A stretch of 64,000 bases of DNA, taken from NCBI RefSeq assembly GCF_029542085.1, contig NZ_CP107036.1, positions 2,294,001-2,358,000 on the forward strand, read 5' to 3'. Under the pieces are notes generated by a model. The model was not told the DNA's origin. It did no database searches and saw only the letters and a program-made list of their open reading frames with translations. A program made the translations under genes and the position numbers. The stretch comes from Sphingobacterium sp. ML3W. GTDB taxonomy: Bacteria; Bacteroidota; Bacteroidia; Sphingobacteriales; Sphingobacteriaceae. This document shows, piece after piece, positions 1 through 9,718 of the stretch (the first letter of the stretch is position 1; each line of letters starts with the position of its first letter).

Positions 1-230
1 TTTACTTTCATTGATTTGGGAAATGTGTGAGATGCTCCTTTTGTGCTGTCTAAAATCACATTATTATAGACAAATTCCAAGGGTACTGAAGTAGACCCAT
101 TAAAGGTTACTTCCACAATCTTCGCACTAGCCGCGTCATAAAGCTCTCCTTTCTGACAGGCCTGTAAGAAAATTAAGAAGAATCCTAAAAGGCTTATTAG
201 TCTAATTAATGCTTTATTGTTGGTTTTCAT
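1..230 (-). CDS. Lipoprotein, N-terminal part only (runs off window)
   Basis: The minus strand opens with an ATG at 230 and stays open to the window edge, giving about 76 residues. It starts MKTNNKALIRLISLLGFF and has a lipobox ending LQAC, so it is a lipoprotein signal peptide. The mature part begins QKGELYDAASAKIVEVTFNG, which resembles short beta-sandwich surface lipoproteins. It lies downstream of the beta-helix lipoprotein on the same strand with about 150 bases between, so it may belong to the same transcript. The product cannot be named because the C-terminal part is missing. Confidence 0.6.
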   Translation of the reverse strand, partial: MKTNNKALIRLISLLGFFLIFLQACQKGELYDAASAKIVEVTFNGSTSVPLEFVYNNVILDSTKGASHTFPKSMKV

Positions 231-380
231 TTAGATGATTTACTTTTAGAATATGTTATGGCATTCAATTGTATTCAAATTTTAACAGTGTACAAATCTA
301 TTACCATATTCATTGGTTGCAAAAAACCGGGTGGCGATTAAATCATCACCACCCGATAAATATTTTAAATCTACAAAAGC

Positions 381-1682
381 TTAATAGTTAAATTTTGCCC
401 AAGTATATGTAAGACCTGGATTAAATCCAGCTTTATTAAAGAACGGTTGTGGAATACCAAATGCTGGAGCAGGAGCGCCGACCGGAGCAATTGTATTACT
501 GCCCAAATCATTGTAACCCGCAGTTGCAGCCAAGGTAAATCCATGTATTGAAGTACTTTGAACACTGGTTGAAGCAGCAGTTGCATCACTATTGATTTGC
601 AATCCTGTTTTATAACCTGTAATTTTTGAGTTTACTAAAGCTAATTCTGCACCACGACGCACAAACACACCAGATTTGAAACCAGGGGCAGTGATGCCAG
701 TCTCATCCTCCGTACCAATAATGCGAACATTGCTGAATGTAGGTTTTGTTTTCGGCGTTAAAGTGAATCCGGTCGGATGGTTATCAATTTCAGAACCATT
801 TGAATCACTGTTTGCAGGATTTGAACTCGAAGCACTATGTGAAGATGTTTTATTTGCAATTGCAATTGAGTTCGATATTGTACCTTGATAACCTAGGTCA
901 AAATCAAACTGATCATCATCATTGGAGAACGCAACAAGATCAGAAGCATTCACACGACCTCCGAAAAATTCGAAACCATCATCCAAACCCCAAGCTACCT
1001 CCACATTGTTTAAAACTGTACCCGAACCAACAGCACCCAAAGTCAAACCATTGACCTCATTGTCAGCAGACAATTTGTATCCAGCGTACTCAATACGTAC
1101 ATATCTAAACACACCACTACTTTCGGCATTGTTGGCGTCTGTGTTACTTCCATAATAATTTGCAGGAATATCTTGCAATCCTTCGATCAATTTGCTACCA
1201 TTATTTGTAGGCTCATTCGTACGTGCATTTCCCAAGATAATTACACCACCAAAATCACCGGCTTTTCCAACAGTCGCATTATTACCATCCAACAGGTTAC
1301 GGCTTGTGAAGACAATTGGATTAGTAGGTGTTCCCGAAGCGTTAATTTTAGCACCTTTTGCAATTACCAAAACACCATTTGCGGTGCCACCAACAGTATT
1401 GGCAGTTGACTTAATATAAGTACCAGCTTGGATAGTCAATGTTACCCCACTTTTTACAGTTACAATTCCAGAGATTTCATACACATTGCCCGAAGTCCAA
1501 GTTGTATTAGATGTAATATCTCCAGAAACGGTCACCACAGGTAGTGATGACTGCGTGTAATCAGCAGCGGCAGTACTGCGTTTCTCAAAAGTATCATCTT
1601 GCAGGGCATTGTCCTTATTACATGCAGTTAAAGCTGTTGATGCGATTGCTAGGATCGCTAAAGTTTTATTTAGAGTTTTCAT
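381..1682 (-). CDS. Beta-helix surface lipoprotein paired with TonB receptor
   Basis: 433 residues with a lipoprotein signal peptide (TALTAC, Cys21). The mature protein is rich in short beta-strand repeats with N, D and G turns, such as residues reading GVFRYVRIEYAG and AWGLDDGFEFFGG, which suggests a right-handed beta-helix. No catalytic motif is evident. It follows the TonB-dependent receptor gene on the same strand after about 220 bases and is probably expressed with it. Bacteroidota often carry such lipoproteins next to this receptor class. I infer that it is a surface-exposed binding or capture partner of the receptor. The ligand cannot be read from the sequence. Confidence 0.7.
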   Translation of the reverse strand: MKTLNKTLAILAIASTALTACNKDNALQDDTFEKRSTAAADYTQSSLPVVTVSGDITSNTTWTSGNVYEISGIVTVKSGVTLTIQAGTYIKSTANTVGGTANGVLVIAKGAKINASGTPTNPIVFTSRNLLDGNNATVGKAGDFGGVIILGNARTNEPTNNGSKLIEGLQDIPANYYGSNTDANNAESSGVFRYVRIEYAGYKLSADNEVNGLTLGAVGSGTVLNNVEVAWGLDDGFEFFGGRVNASDLVAFSNDDDQFDFDLGYQGTISNSIAIANKTSSHSASSSNPANSDSNGSEIDNHPTGFTLTPKTKPTFSNVRIIGTEDETGITAPGFKSGVFVRRGAELALVNSKITGYKTGLQINSDATAASTSVQSTSIHGFTLAATAGYNDLGSNTIAPVGAPAPAFGIPQPFFNKAGFNPGLTYTWAKFNY

Positions 1683-1822
1683 TATTTTTAAATTTGATAT
1701 TGTGTTAAAAGATTATTAATTTGTTGCCAAATACTTAGCAAGTCGGCTTGTTCATCGCCCTTGGCGATTTGCAAATTGGTTTGGTTTTCTTTTTAGGAAG
1801 CACATGACTTGTATATGCATTC

Positions 1823-1857
1823 AAGCGAGAGGTCCGTTTCAGCAAAGCCTTTCGCTT
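1823..1857 (-). other. Hairpin between receptor and lipoprotein genes
   Basis: Arms aagcgagagg (1823-1832) and cctttcgctt (1848-1857) pair with one mismatch across a 15-base loop. In the minus-strand transcript it follows the receptor stop and precedes the lipoprotein. On that strand no T-run follows it, so it is more likely an RNA stability or processing element than a terminator. Confidence 0.35.
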
Positions 1858-1905
1858 TTTTATTATAGTCTTCCACTTTATCCTCCTTTCTATTTGTCGA
1901 TTTTT

Positions 1906-4900
1906 TTAAAATTTATATGTAATTGATGTTCCGAAGCTTCTTCCAAATCTTTGTTTGAACATGATAATATCCCCTTCATCATAATTTATATCACTGTATC
2001 CGGGCTTCAATAGTGGACCTCCTGTAGTTGCCCCACCATCTGATTCATAGCTTTTCGTATTGTTATAGATGACTGAAGCCGAATTTAAAATATTTCCAGC
2101 ATTGATTTTTACTTCTAACCGGCTATCTAAAAATTTGTAGCTGACTTGGGCATCCAGGATTTCCCTTGGTCTTTCATACTCTGTTTCCTGAGTGGATTTT
2201 CCCACAAACGAGGTTTTTCTCCCAGAACGATTATAGGCCAAATTTATCCCCAAGCGTTCACCATCGTATTGCAGTCCGGCATTGATGAGATAGGGGCTTT
2301 GTCCATATAACGGTCGCTTCTGTTTTGATTCTACAAATTCTATTTCTCGCGTCTGCGGATTTTCGGTGGGGATCAGGGCCGCAACATCTGCTTTCTGAAC
2401 AGTCAGATTACCGTATATAATCATATCTGCTAGTATGGCATCATCGTGGATAAAATTCAGCTTTTTCCTAGCTTCAAATTCGACCCCATAGATCTTTGCC
2501 CAAGCTGAGTTTTGTAAAGTATATTGCCAACTATAAGATGCTGTAGGCTGTGCCGCCACTTCAGCAGGTCTGTCAAAATATTTATAATAGCCACCAATGG
2601 AAATAACTTCTCCAAGCCCCGGAAACCATTCGCCTTTCAGATCCCAGCTTTTTATACCTGTGCTATTGATACCTATGCTTCCAAACATTCCATCATAAAA
2701 AGCGTCATAACGAAGGAACTGACTGTTTTCCATCATCTCCGGGCGTATCACAGTATTCGAAAATGCTGCCCGTAAATTGATTTGATTGGAGGGACTAAAG
2801 GTCAGGTTTGCCGAAGGAAGCCAGCGTAGTGCCCGTTCCTTTTTTAACTCAAAAACGGCAGTCGTTTCCTTTGGTTTTGGGTTGTTGATTTCTGTATACT
2901 TATAACTATCTGCTCGCAGCCCCCACACCAATCGCCATTGCGTCCCTAGTTTATGATCCAACATCAAGTAACCAGCATGATTTTGACTCTTTCCTTCATA
3001 AAAATCAAAGTTCCAGCCATCTATGAAAAACATAAATCCATTTTTCCCGATATTTTCAGGTTTAAAACGATCGCCAATAGTGGTAAATTTAAGGGACTGA
3101 TCAAAAGTCTTATTATCTACCCCCATTGTTGCAATTTCAAAATTAAACTTAGCACGTCTCTGTAGTCCAAAATAGCCCAATTTAGCTGTGCTAAGCACTT
3201 CCCCTAACTTAAAAGGATGACTCCCTGATGCTGCCCAAGAATAATGTGTTTCATTATTTGCATAATTATGACGGGAAGCTGGATCTATACGACCTTCAGT
3301 AATTTGCGTATAGCCGTAGATAAATGTCCTGTCATTAACAACATCTTCTGTAAGCCCCTGTGTTAAAATCCCCATGTCCTTGTCCTTTCGGTCTATTCCC
3401 GATCGCGCCACTTCCCAATCTATTTTAAAATCCTGGATCTGATGCTGTGCTGTAATTTTATTTTGCAGCAATGTCGTAAACGTAGGTACATTTACTTCTC
3501 TGATCCGATCAGCTTTATTCTCTATATCTCCGTCGGCATCGATACCTTCGATTCGGGCAAAATTATTATCAAACACATGGGTCCAGGTATTACGGGATGA
3601 AAACCGATGTTTTCCCAATTGTAAACCTATATTAAGGACAGTTCCCAAAGTTGAATTAAAGTTGTAAGATTTTCCATGATTAACGCCATCAATTTCATCA
3701 TACCAAGAACCACGTTTGATTTCTTCAATATTGTTAATATTTTGAGCGTTACGATAGGTTACAGCACCCGTAAAGCCCAATTTACGAAGCTCTCCACCTT
3801 TGAGGTTATAGAGTCGACCGATGGTAAACTGATAATTTTGAGAAGGCAGTGCCTTATAACGGTATAAAGTAAAATTGTCTGTTGTAAAGCGCTTACTCTG
3901 CGCCACAATCTCGTCTATAGGTGTCGCTGCATTAGCGATATGTAAGTTTTTTGGGAAGCTCCTTCGACCATCATCAAATCCTAGATAATCATGTTTACCC
4001 CGTTTAGGGCTCAAAAAATCCTTTCCAAAAGATTGGTCATTGACAGAAGCCCCGACACCAAATGTTGTAAAATTACTGGATGGAATATCTTTTGTATTAA
4101 TCTGAATTAAACCGCCTCCAAAACTCGTGTTCATATCAGGCGTAATGGATTTCGCGACGACCACATTATCCACAATACTATTGGGCACCATATCAAAGGA
4201 AAAGTTACGCGTCCGGGCTTCGGTACTCGGCAGTACTGTGCCATCTAAGGTAGCAGAATTATATCGCTCACCAATTCCTCTCACAATCACAAACCTATCG
4301 TTGATCGTCGAAACACCTGAAATACGCTTCAAACTTTCACCCACATTACGATCGGGTGTCAGCGCCATCTGTTCTGCCGAAATACCATTGCTGATTTCCG
4401 AAGCATTCTTTTGTCGCGCCAATAGTCCTGAGATGCTGGCTTTTTTAAAGGAAGATGTTACAATCACCTGGCTTAGCGTATTTGCGCTTGCTTTCATGGC
4501 GATATTTAAGTTGGTACTCTTCCCATCAACGATTTTTATATCTGTCACCCGCTGACTTTCGTAAGAAATATAGGTGATATCAATGGTATATGTCCCTGCT
4601 TTTAATTCGATATTAAAATTTCCTTTATTATCGGTCATGGCAGACTTTCCCACTCCCTGTACGATGACCGTAGCACCGACCAATGGGTCGCCGCTTCCGT
4701 CAACAATAGTTCCTATCATTCGTCCGGGGCTTGCCGGGGCTGGTAATTTAAAAAGGACAACTGTATTGTTGCTCGCTGCTTTGAAACCAACGTTACTACT
4801 AGCCAAAAGCTGTTTTAAAGCAGTTTCCACAGTATAATTTTGAGCATGTAAACTCACTTTGGTCTGGGCCGAAAATATACCGCCATCGTAATTGATCTGT

Positions 4901-5121
4901 AGACCAGATGCCTTCTGCAAATCTCGTAAGGCATTAGTAATGGGTACTGAATTAAAGCTTAGGCTCACTTTTTTCTGAAGTCCCTGTGCATAAGCACCAT
5001 TGAAAACCACAGGAATAAAAAACTGTAATATACCGAAGACTGCCAATAAGATGACCTGCTTCCAAGATTTTGAAAATTTTCTTTTGTTTTGAGAATATAT
5101 GCTTATATTCATGGAATTCAA
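1906..5121 (-). CDS. TonB-dependent receptor with STN signalling domain
   Basis: 1071 residues. After a signal-anchor region (about 1-45) comes an STN domain (about 52-125, KVSLSFNSVPITNALRDL), a carboxypeptidase-regulatory-like beta-sandwich (about 133-215), a plug (about 220-390, with RNVGESLKRISGVS and FVIVRGIGERYNS) and a long outer-membrane beta-barrel ending in SITYKF. The STN domain is the part that signals to FecR-type anti-sigma factors, and the matching FecR and sigma genes lie directly upstream on the same strand. No SusD partner follows; the beta-helix lipoprotein takes that place. The receptor imports an unknown TonB-dependent substrate through the outer membrane. The family call is firm and the substrate is open. 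Confidence 0.9.
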   Translation of the reverse strand: MNSMNISIYSQNKRKFSKSWKQVILLAVFGILQFFIPVVFNGAYAQGLQKKVSLSFNSVPITNALRDLQKASGLQINYDGGIFSAQTKVSLHAQNYTVETALKQLLASSNVGFKAASNNTVVLFKLPAPASPGRMIGTIVDGSGDPLVGATVIVQGVGKSAMTDNKGNFNIELKAGTYTIDITYISYESQRVTDIKIVDGKSTNLNIAMKASANTLSQVIVTSSFKKASISGLLARQKNASEISNGISAEQMALTPDRNVGESLKRISGVSTINDRFVIVRGIGERYNSATLDGTVLPSTEARTRNFSFDMVPNSIVDNVVVAKSITPDMNTSFGGGLIQINTKDIPSSNFTTFGVGASVNDQSFGKDFLSPKRGKHDYLGFDDGRRSFPKNLHIANAATPIDEIVAQSKRFTTDNFTLYRYKALPSQNYQFTIGRLYNLKGGELRKLGFTGAVTYRNAQNINNIEEIKRGSWYDEIDGVNHGKSYNFNSTLGTVLNIGLQLGKHRFSSRNTWTHVFDNNFARIEGIDADGDIENKADRIREVNVPTFTTLLQNKITAQHQIQDFKIDWEVARSGIDRKDKDMGILTQGLTEDVVNDRTFIYGYTQITEGRIDPASRHNYANNETHYSWAASGSHPFKLGEVLSTAKLGYFGLQRRAKFNFEIATMGVDNKTFDQSLKFTTIGDRFKPENIGKNGFMFFIDGWNFDFYEGKSQNHAGYLMLDHKLGTQWRLVWGLRADSYKYTEINNPKPKETTAVFELKKERALRWLPSANLTFSPSNQINLRAAFSNTVIRPEMMENSQFLRYDAFYDGMFGSIGINSTGIKSWDLKGEWFPGLGEVISIGGYYKYFDRPAEVAAQPTASYSWQYTLQNSAWAKIYGVEFEARKKLNFIHDDAILADMIIYGNLTVQKADVAALIPTENPQTREIEFVESKQKRPLYGQSPYLINAGLQYDGERLGINLAYNRSGRKTSFVGKSTQETEYERPREILDAQVSYKFLDSRLEVKINAGNILNSASVIYNNTKSYESDGGATTGGPLLKPGYSDINYDEGDIIMFKQRFGRSFGTSITYKF

Positions 5122-5161
5122 CGATTTTTTAGTTATTCAATTGATTAGAAATTTGTTTCTC

Positions 5162-5189
5162 GAACCGTTCTGTTGGTCCAGAGCGGTTC
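5162..5189 (-). other. Strong hairpin in FecR-receptor spacer
   Basis: Arms gaaccgttctg (5162-5172) and cagagcggttc (5179-5189) form an 11-bp stem with one G-U pair and a 6-base loop. It lies in the short spacer between fecR and the receptor gene. No T-run follows on the minus strand. A hairpin of the same size sits at the same junction of the second cassette (11020-11045). Confidence 0.5.
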
Positions 5190-5252
5190 TATTTTCTTTT
5201 TTGTTTCTCGTTCGTTGTTATAGCGTTATCCGCTCCTTATACTGCGATTATA

Positions 5253-6296
5253 TCATGGGCATTCCTTCCTCCATAAGGTGATTGAATTTTCGTCATTGAT
5301 CCGATAGCTAAGTTTCCCTCCGCTCATCATTGCTAACTGCTCCATAATCTTTCCGATAGGTTGGTTGTCAAAACTGGCGTTAATACGATAATTATCAAAT
5401 TTGCACGAGCCCTTGATATCAAAATGAATGTTGTAATACCGGCTTAATTTCTTTGTTATTTCTCCAAGGTTGGCATTTCGAAAGCTCAGACGGTTTTCTA
5501 TCCAACTATTAAATGATGCGGGATCCTGACCTTTTTCGACAACGAAATCCATCGTCTGCTGCTCATAGGTCAGACGCATTCCTGCAGTTAGATCCGCCAG
5601 CTTTTTCGATTGGTGCGTCCCATTACGACTTACACGGACCTTTCCACTGCGCACCGAGATCATTTGATTTTTATCTTTTGGATAAGCATAGATATTAAAG
5701 GAGGTACCCAACACTTGTGTGCTCACTTGTCCGGAATGTACAATAAATGGACTGCTGGTATCTCTTTTAACCTCAAAAAAAGCCTCCCCGGTCAATATAA
5801 CTTCTCGCTTCTGTCCTTTCACAAATTGGTCAGGCCAACGTAAAGTGCTTCCCCCAGCCAGATAAATAATACTACTGTCACTTAATCTAATCTTTACTTT
5901 TTGACCATCAAGAGTCGTTTTACTCGACCATGCTATGCTTGTGGTTTGCATAGCTTTTTCAGGTTTCTGGAAATAAAACCAGCTCGAAACAACTGAAAAG
6001 ACTAATACTGCCGCCGCCGCATAATACCATTGCTGTACTATCCTGACTGGCTTTCTTTTCTTATCTTTTGGAATTTCTTGCAAGATCTCAGCAAACGCGG
6101 CCTCCGTCTCAGCGGTCTCCTCCCGATAGGCAGGTTCGCCTTCCCACAGATCAGCCATCATCTCTGCAAAGAGCTCCATATGCTCTTCGTCCTGATCTGT
6201 CTCCAAATAGTGCAACAGGATCTTTTTCTCCGCCGGGCTTGCCTGCCCTTGTCGGAAACGTTCCATGATGCTTTTGATGTATCCTTTATCTTGCAC
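5253..6296 (-). CDS. FecR-family anti-sigma factor
   Basis: 347 residues: a cytoplasmic sigma-binding N-terminus (about 1-85), one transmembrane helix (about 88-107, around YYAAAAVLVFSVVSSWFYF), a periplasmic FecR domain (about 120-245, with LAGGSTLRWPDQF and GEAFFEVKRD) and a C-terminal DUF4974/STN-like domain (about 268-343). This is the usual Bacteroidota FecR layout. It lies between its cognate sigma gene (upstream, 99-base gap) and the STN receptor (downstream). By family knowledge it holds the sigma factor inactive until the loaded receptor signals through its STN domain. Confidence 0.9.
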   Translation of the reverse strand: MQDKGYIKSIMERFRQGQASPAEKKILLHYLETDQDEEHMELFAEMMADLWEGEPAYREETAETEAAFAEILQEIPKDKKRKPVRIVQQWYYAAAAVLVFSVVSSWFYFQKPEKAMQTTSIAWSSKTTLDGQKVKIRLSDSSIIYLAGGSTLRWPDQFVKGQKREVILTGEAFFEVKRDTSSPFIVHSGQVSTQVLGTSFNIYAYPKDKNQMISVRSGKVRVSRNGTHQSKKLADLTAGMRLTYEQQTMDFVVEKGQDPASFNSWIENRLSFRNANLGEITKKLSRYYNIHFDIKGSCKFDNYRINASFDNQPIGKIMEQLAMMSGGKLSYRINDENSITLWRKECP

Positions 6297-6395
6297 TTCT
6301 TTTTGCTTATTTAACTATAGAAAGACTGGCAAGGGAGGAACGGCTACTCGAAAGAAAAAAAAATATAAATAATTGATTTTAAGAAAAATTGGCAC

Positions 6396-6992
6396 TTAGA
6401 TCAAGGCCAAAACCAAGCTCAAGATACAGCCAAATGCTTCTGGGTAGCTATTATGATAATAGGCTCGAATCTGGCGCATGGATTTTTTGATGTGATTGCT
6501 CACCGTATTGGTAGAAATCTGTAGTTGATCAGCAATTTCCTGATGACTCAATCCTTCTTCCCGACTCAGTCGATACACCTTCTGTGCCTGTTGCGGCAGG
6601 GCCTCAATCGAACGTGTTAATACCGCATAGCATTCTTGATAGTCGATATATTGTGCGGTGGAATCCTGGTGCTGCTCAACTCTGCTTTGCGTTTCGAGAA
6701 AATTATCGTAGCGCAACTTTCTTTTCCAAGTATCGAGCATACTGTACCTTACCATGACAAATAAAAGGCTCTCAATATTTTTGCTGGCATCTATTTTTTC
6801 GCGATTTTCCCAGAGCTTGACAAATACCTCCTGTGTTAATTCTTTAGCACCTTCTTGAGAACGCAAAAACTTGTAAGAAAAGCTAATTACTTTACTACGC
6901 ATACGAAAATACAGCTCCTGAAATGCGGCGGTATCTCCCTGACGTAATTTTTCCAATAACTGTTCGTTTGTTTCAATTGCTTTCCTTTTCAT
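6396..6992 (-). CDS. ECF sigma factor of FecI type
   Basis: 198 residues with a sigma-70 region 2 (about 24-95, FQELYFRMRSKVISFSYKFL and ELTQEVFVKLWENR) and a region 4 helix-turn-helix (about 135-180, SHQEIADQLQISTNTVSNHI). It heads the minus-strand cassette sigma, FecR, TonB receptor, lipoprotein. In such cassettes the sigma factor drives transcription of the receptor genes once the anti-sigma factor releases it. It has an extra hydrophobic C-terminal tail (CILSLVLALI), seen in some Bacteroidota members. I found no clear promoter motif upstream. Confidence 0.9.
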   Translation of the reverse strand: MKRKAIETNEQLLEKLRQGDTAAFQELYFRMRSKVISFSYKFLRSQEGAKELTQEVFVKLWENREKIDASKNIESLLFVMVRYSMLDTWKRKLRYDNFLETQSRVEQHQDSTAQYIDYQECYAVLTRSIEALPQQAQKVYRLSREEGLSHQEIADQLQISTNTVSNHIKKSMRQIRAYYHNSYPEAFGCILSLVLALI

Positions 6993-7095
6993 AACAAGTA
7001 TATTGATGGTAATGACCCAAAGCTAAACAGCACCTATTAACCCACAGTTAACACCAGTTTAAGTATGTGTTATATAGTTGTTAATATATAAGCTG

Positions 7096-8466
7096 TTAAT
7101 TGTTTATTTGTAAGATCTCGTGATTGGTCTGCTCCTGTTTGCTATCTGTCAGTATCCGCAGTAAACTTACCGAAGACTGTTTGCTTGCTCCCCGTTTGTC
7201 CATACTCTTGCTTCCTCCAATGAGTGCAATAGCGTGTTGAATCAAGGGGTCATCAAGAGAAGGCAGAACTTTTAATGGTAAAGCTTCAAGTTCGTTGACA
7301 TGATATTGCGGCACTATTCCAGTAGCATAATCTCCCGCTCCAAACGCATTGGACAGTTTGTAAATAATCGGATGCATTTCCCAAGAGATCGTTTTTGTGG
7401 GCTGCATATCTTTAATTGCAAATGAAGCCTCATCTTTTCCTCTCGTCTTCTCTCCTATCGTGATGACATTCACATAAGGTTTGAGGTTATTGACCAATAT
7501 CTCAGCAGCTGATGCTGTTGTGGCGCTCGTTAGAAGGTAAACTTCTTTTAATTTCAGGCTGGTTTCTAAGATCTGGTTGTATTGCAATGTACCATCACTT
7601 GAAGCACTCTGACCAATACTTTCTGTTTTTCGCCCGCCATTCTTATTACCTGTATAGGTGATAAAAGCTGTATGAAAAGGTAATCCACTTATTAATCCGG
7701 CAATACCTGCTGCCTCCGCCACCTGACCGCCGGGGTTATAGCGAAGATCCACCAAAAGAGCGTCTATGTGTTCATTTTTAAAAACGGTAAAATCCAACAT
7801 AGCCGACTGTACTATACCGCGGCTAAAATCATTGATATAGAGGTAACCAATTGTCTTGGCGTTCAAGCGGAAAATCTCCCGTAATATTGGCTGTTCCAGT
7901 AACATACCCCTGCTTAAATCCACAGTTTGGATATCCTTCAAGGAATTATTTTCCAAAGCTGCTAAAGTCAGTTGCCCTTTGTCTCCTGTTAACAGTTCGT
8001 TTTGAAGAACAACAGCATTTGAGGCTGTCAATTGCTGTCCATTGATCTTACTGATATAATCTCCCCGCTTCAATCCATTTCGGGACGCGGGTGAATCGTT
8101 GTAGACGTATTTGATGACGGCAAAGACTAGCTTACCATCAGCACTGCTCAAGGTACTATAATCAAATCCAAATTGACTCCGGTTGGATTTTGGAAAGCTG
8201 CTGGGATCCGATGGATTCACCATATAAGAAAAGCGGTCATTCTCGTGCAATAAAGACCTGAAAAACTTTTGTGGTTCCTGATCCATGTTGATCTTTTTTG
8301 GGAGAGATTCATTCCACAAATAATAGCGGCGAAGGCTGTCTAATATCCAGCTGTTGACATAGGCATTGGAACCCACAGGATAACTTGGCGGATCTTTCTT
8401 GCAACCCAAAAATTGAGCGACAAAAACGAAAATAATCAAATTCAATATGTAATAGACTCGTCTCAT
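7096..8466 (-). CDS. S41 family peptidase, lipoprotein
   Basis: I place the start at the ATG at 8466, giving 456 residues beginning MRRVYYILNL, because it puts the lipoprotein signal peptide (QFLGC) at the N-terminus. An ATG 30 bases upstream would add ten residues. A PDZ domain (about residues 105-180) precedes the S41 tail-specific-protease domain. The catalytic pair is visible as Ser in TTASAAEI and Lys in EKTRGKDEA, 25 residues apart as in Tsp proteases. It is predicted to be a periplasm-facing serine/lysine protease cutting unknown proteins. It is adjacent to the sigma cassette on the same strand, with no sign of functional coupling. Confidence 0.88.
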   Translation of the reverse strand: MRRVYYILNLIIFVFVAQFLGCKKDPPSYPVGSNAYVNSWILDSLRRYYLWNESLPKKINMDQEPQKFFRSLLHENDRFSYMVNPSDPSSFPKSNRSQFGFDYSTLSSADGKLVFAVIKYVYNDSPASRNGLKRGDYISKINGQQLTASNAVVLQNELLTGDKGQLTLAALENNSLKDIQTVDLSRGMLLEQPILREIFRLNAKTIGYLYINDFSRGIVQSAMLDFTVFKNEHIDALLVDLRYNPGGQVAEAAGIAGLISGLPFHTAFITYTGNKNGGRKTESIGQSASSDGTLQYNQILETSLKLKEVYLLTSATTASAAEILVNNLKPYVNVITIGEKTRGKDEASFAIKDMQPTKTISWEMHPIIYKLSNAFGAGDYATGIVPQYHVNELEALPLKVLPSLDDPLIQHAIALIGGSKSMDKRGASKQSSVSLLRILTDSKQEQTNHEILQINN

Positions 8467-9148
8467 GATATTCACGCTAAACGTTGGTTTGACCACTAAG
8501 GCACAACAACTTAAACATCTAACATCAACTTATCATTATGACTATATTAAGTTTTAAATGAAAAACATACACATCTGTTGAGATAAATCTAACAGCGTTT
8601 TGAACAAGGAAATTAGGCTGTTAAAATATCGACAAAAGGGACTCACTTTATATAGAAAAAAATCTGAAGCCTAAATCTAGATCAAAACAGATTAAACACG
8701 TTTTTTTAAAGACTATCTACCAACTGGATAATAGGGAGTTATACAGAAATTTAAAGTTTTCAAGGGACTTTATTGTAAATAGCTTATGGACAAGTTCGCC
8801 CCATGCTCGCCCTGCTCCCGACTTGTAAAAAACATGTCAGCACAGTGAAAGCACCTTAAAAAGGTGGACTCAACGTGGACTCACTGTGCACTCAATCTGC
8901 TTACAGGTCGAACTTGGTAATAACCTGGTATTAACTTGCTCCCTATTAAAGCACTCCGCCAACCGAAAACCAACACTAGACATCAGCAAGAAACCTGCTT
9001 ATTCTTTCCTTACCTGAATCCCCTGGTTCTGCCATCTGAAAACTTAATTGCTATCATGCCACTGGCGGATTAGATTTTGTTTTATTGTTATTTTATACTT
9101 ACTTTGAGAAGGTTTTTGTGGGATACCTATTGTAAACAGAATTAAACT
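8467..9148. other. Divergent intergenic spacer, 682 bases
   Basis: No credible coding region. The spacer separates the leftward protease from the rightward sigma factor. Most of it is AT-rich. The stretch from about 8789 to 8940 is clearly richer in G and C and carries nested inverted repeats and degenerate tandem repeats (see the ncRNA candidate). The rest should contain promoters for both flanking genes, but I could not identify them with confidence. Confidence 0.6.
8791..8916. ncRNA. Candidate structured RNA or palindromic repeat element
   Basis: Four inverted repeats are arranged around a common centre. An outer pair is caagttcg (8791-8798) with cgaacttg (8909-8916). A 10-bp stem pairs 8819-8828 with 8901-8910 (one G-U). 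A perfect 9-bp stem pairs gcacagtga (8840-8848) with tcactgtgc (8881-8889). An inner hairpin pairs cacctt (8852-8857) with aaggtg (8861-8866). The outer pair and the 10-bp stem compete for two bases. Degenerate copies of gtggactcaac follow at 8864 and 8875. No coding frame spans it. It may be a small RNA, a 5' leader fold or a REP-like element; the strand is unknown. Confidence 0.45.
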
Positions 9149-9718
9149 ATGAATTTCTCCGCCTGTTCGGATCAGCAAATTTTTGAATCAGTTTGTCAAG
9201 GTGAGGAACGGGCGCTACAACACCTGATGCATCGCTTTTGGCAACCACTGTTCAAAACAGCATCCGTCACCATGCAGGATCCCGAAATATGTCAGGAACT
9301 TGTCCAAAATGTGTTTATCAATATATGGCGAAACAGGGAGAAAATAAATCTTAGATATTCCATCAAAACTTATCTATTTGGCTGCATTCGTTACGAAGTG
9401 TTCCGAAATGTCAAAAAGAAAATGGATTATGTCGAATTGAAAGATTTAGATGAGGACTATGTTGATTCCTTCAACCCATTGTTGAAATTGGAGTACAGTG
9501 AACTGCTGGATTATCTGGATCAGATGATCAACCAACTTCCTGACAAATGTAAGGAGATCTTTTACCTCAGCAGAATGGAGCAGCTAAGCCATAAGGAGAT
9601 TGCTGAGAAGCTGAATATTTCCGTAAAAACAGTAGAAAACCAAATTTCTATTGCATTGAAACGATTAAAACAAGGTATGCAGAATATGCACATCTTTTTT
9701 CAAATTTTCTTTTTCTAA
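9149..9718 (+). CDS. ECF sigma factor of FecI type
   Basis: 189 residues with region 2 (about 20-90, LVQNVFINIWRNREKINLR) and region 4 helix-turn-helix (about 130-175, SHKEIAEKLNISVKTVENQI). It starts the rightward cassette sigma, FecR, SusC, SusD. Its role by family knowledge is to direct RNA polymerase to the susCD promoter when nutrient binding relieves FecR inhibition. It is related to but clearly distinct from the sigma factor at 6396-6992. Confidence 0.9.
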   Translation: MNFSACSDQQIFESVCQGEERALQHLMHRFWQPLFKTASVTMQDPEICQELVQNVFINIWRNREKINLRYSIKTYLFGCIRYEVFRNVKKKMDYVELKDLDEDYVDSFNPLLKLEYSELLDYLDQMINQLPDKCKEIFYLSRMEQLSHKEIAEKLNISVKTVENQISIALKRLKQGMQNMHIFFQIFFF

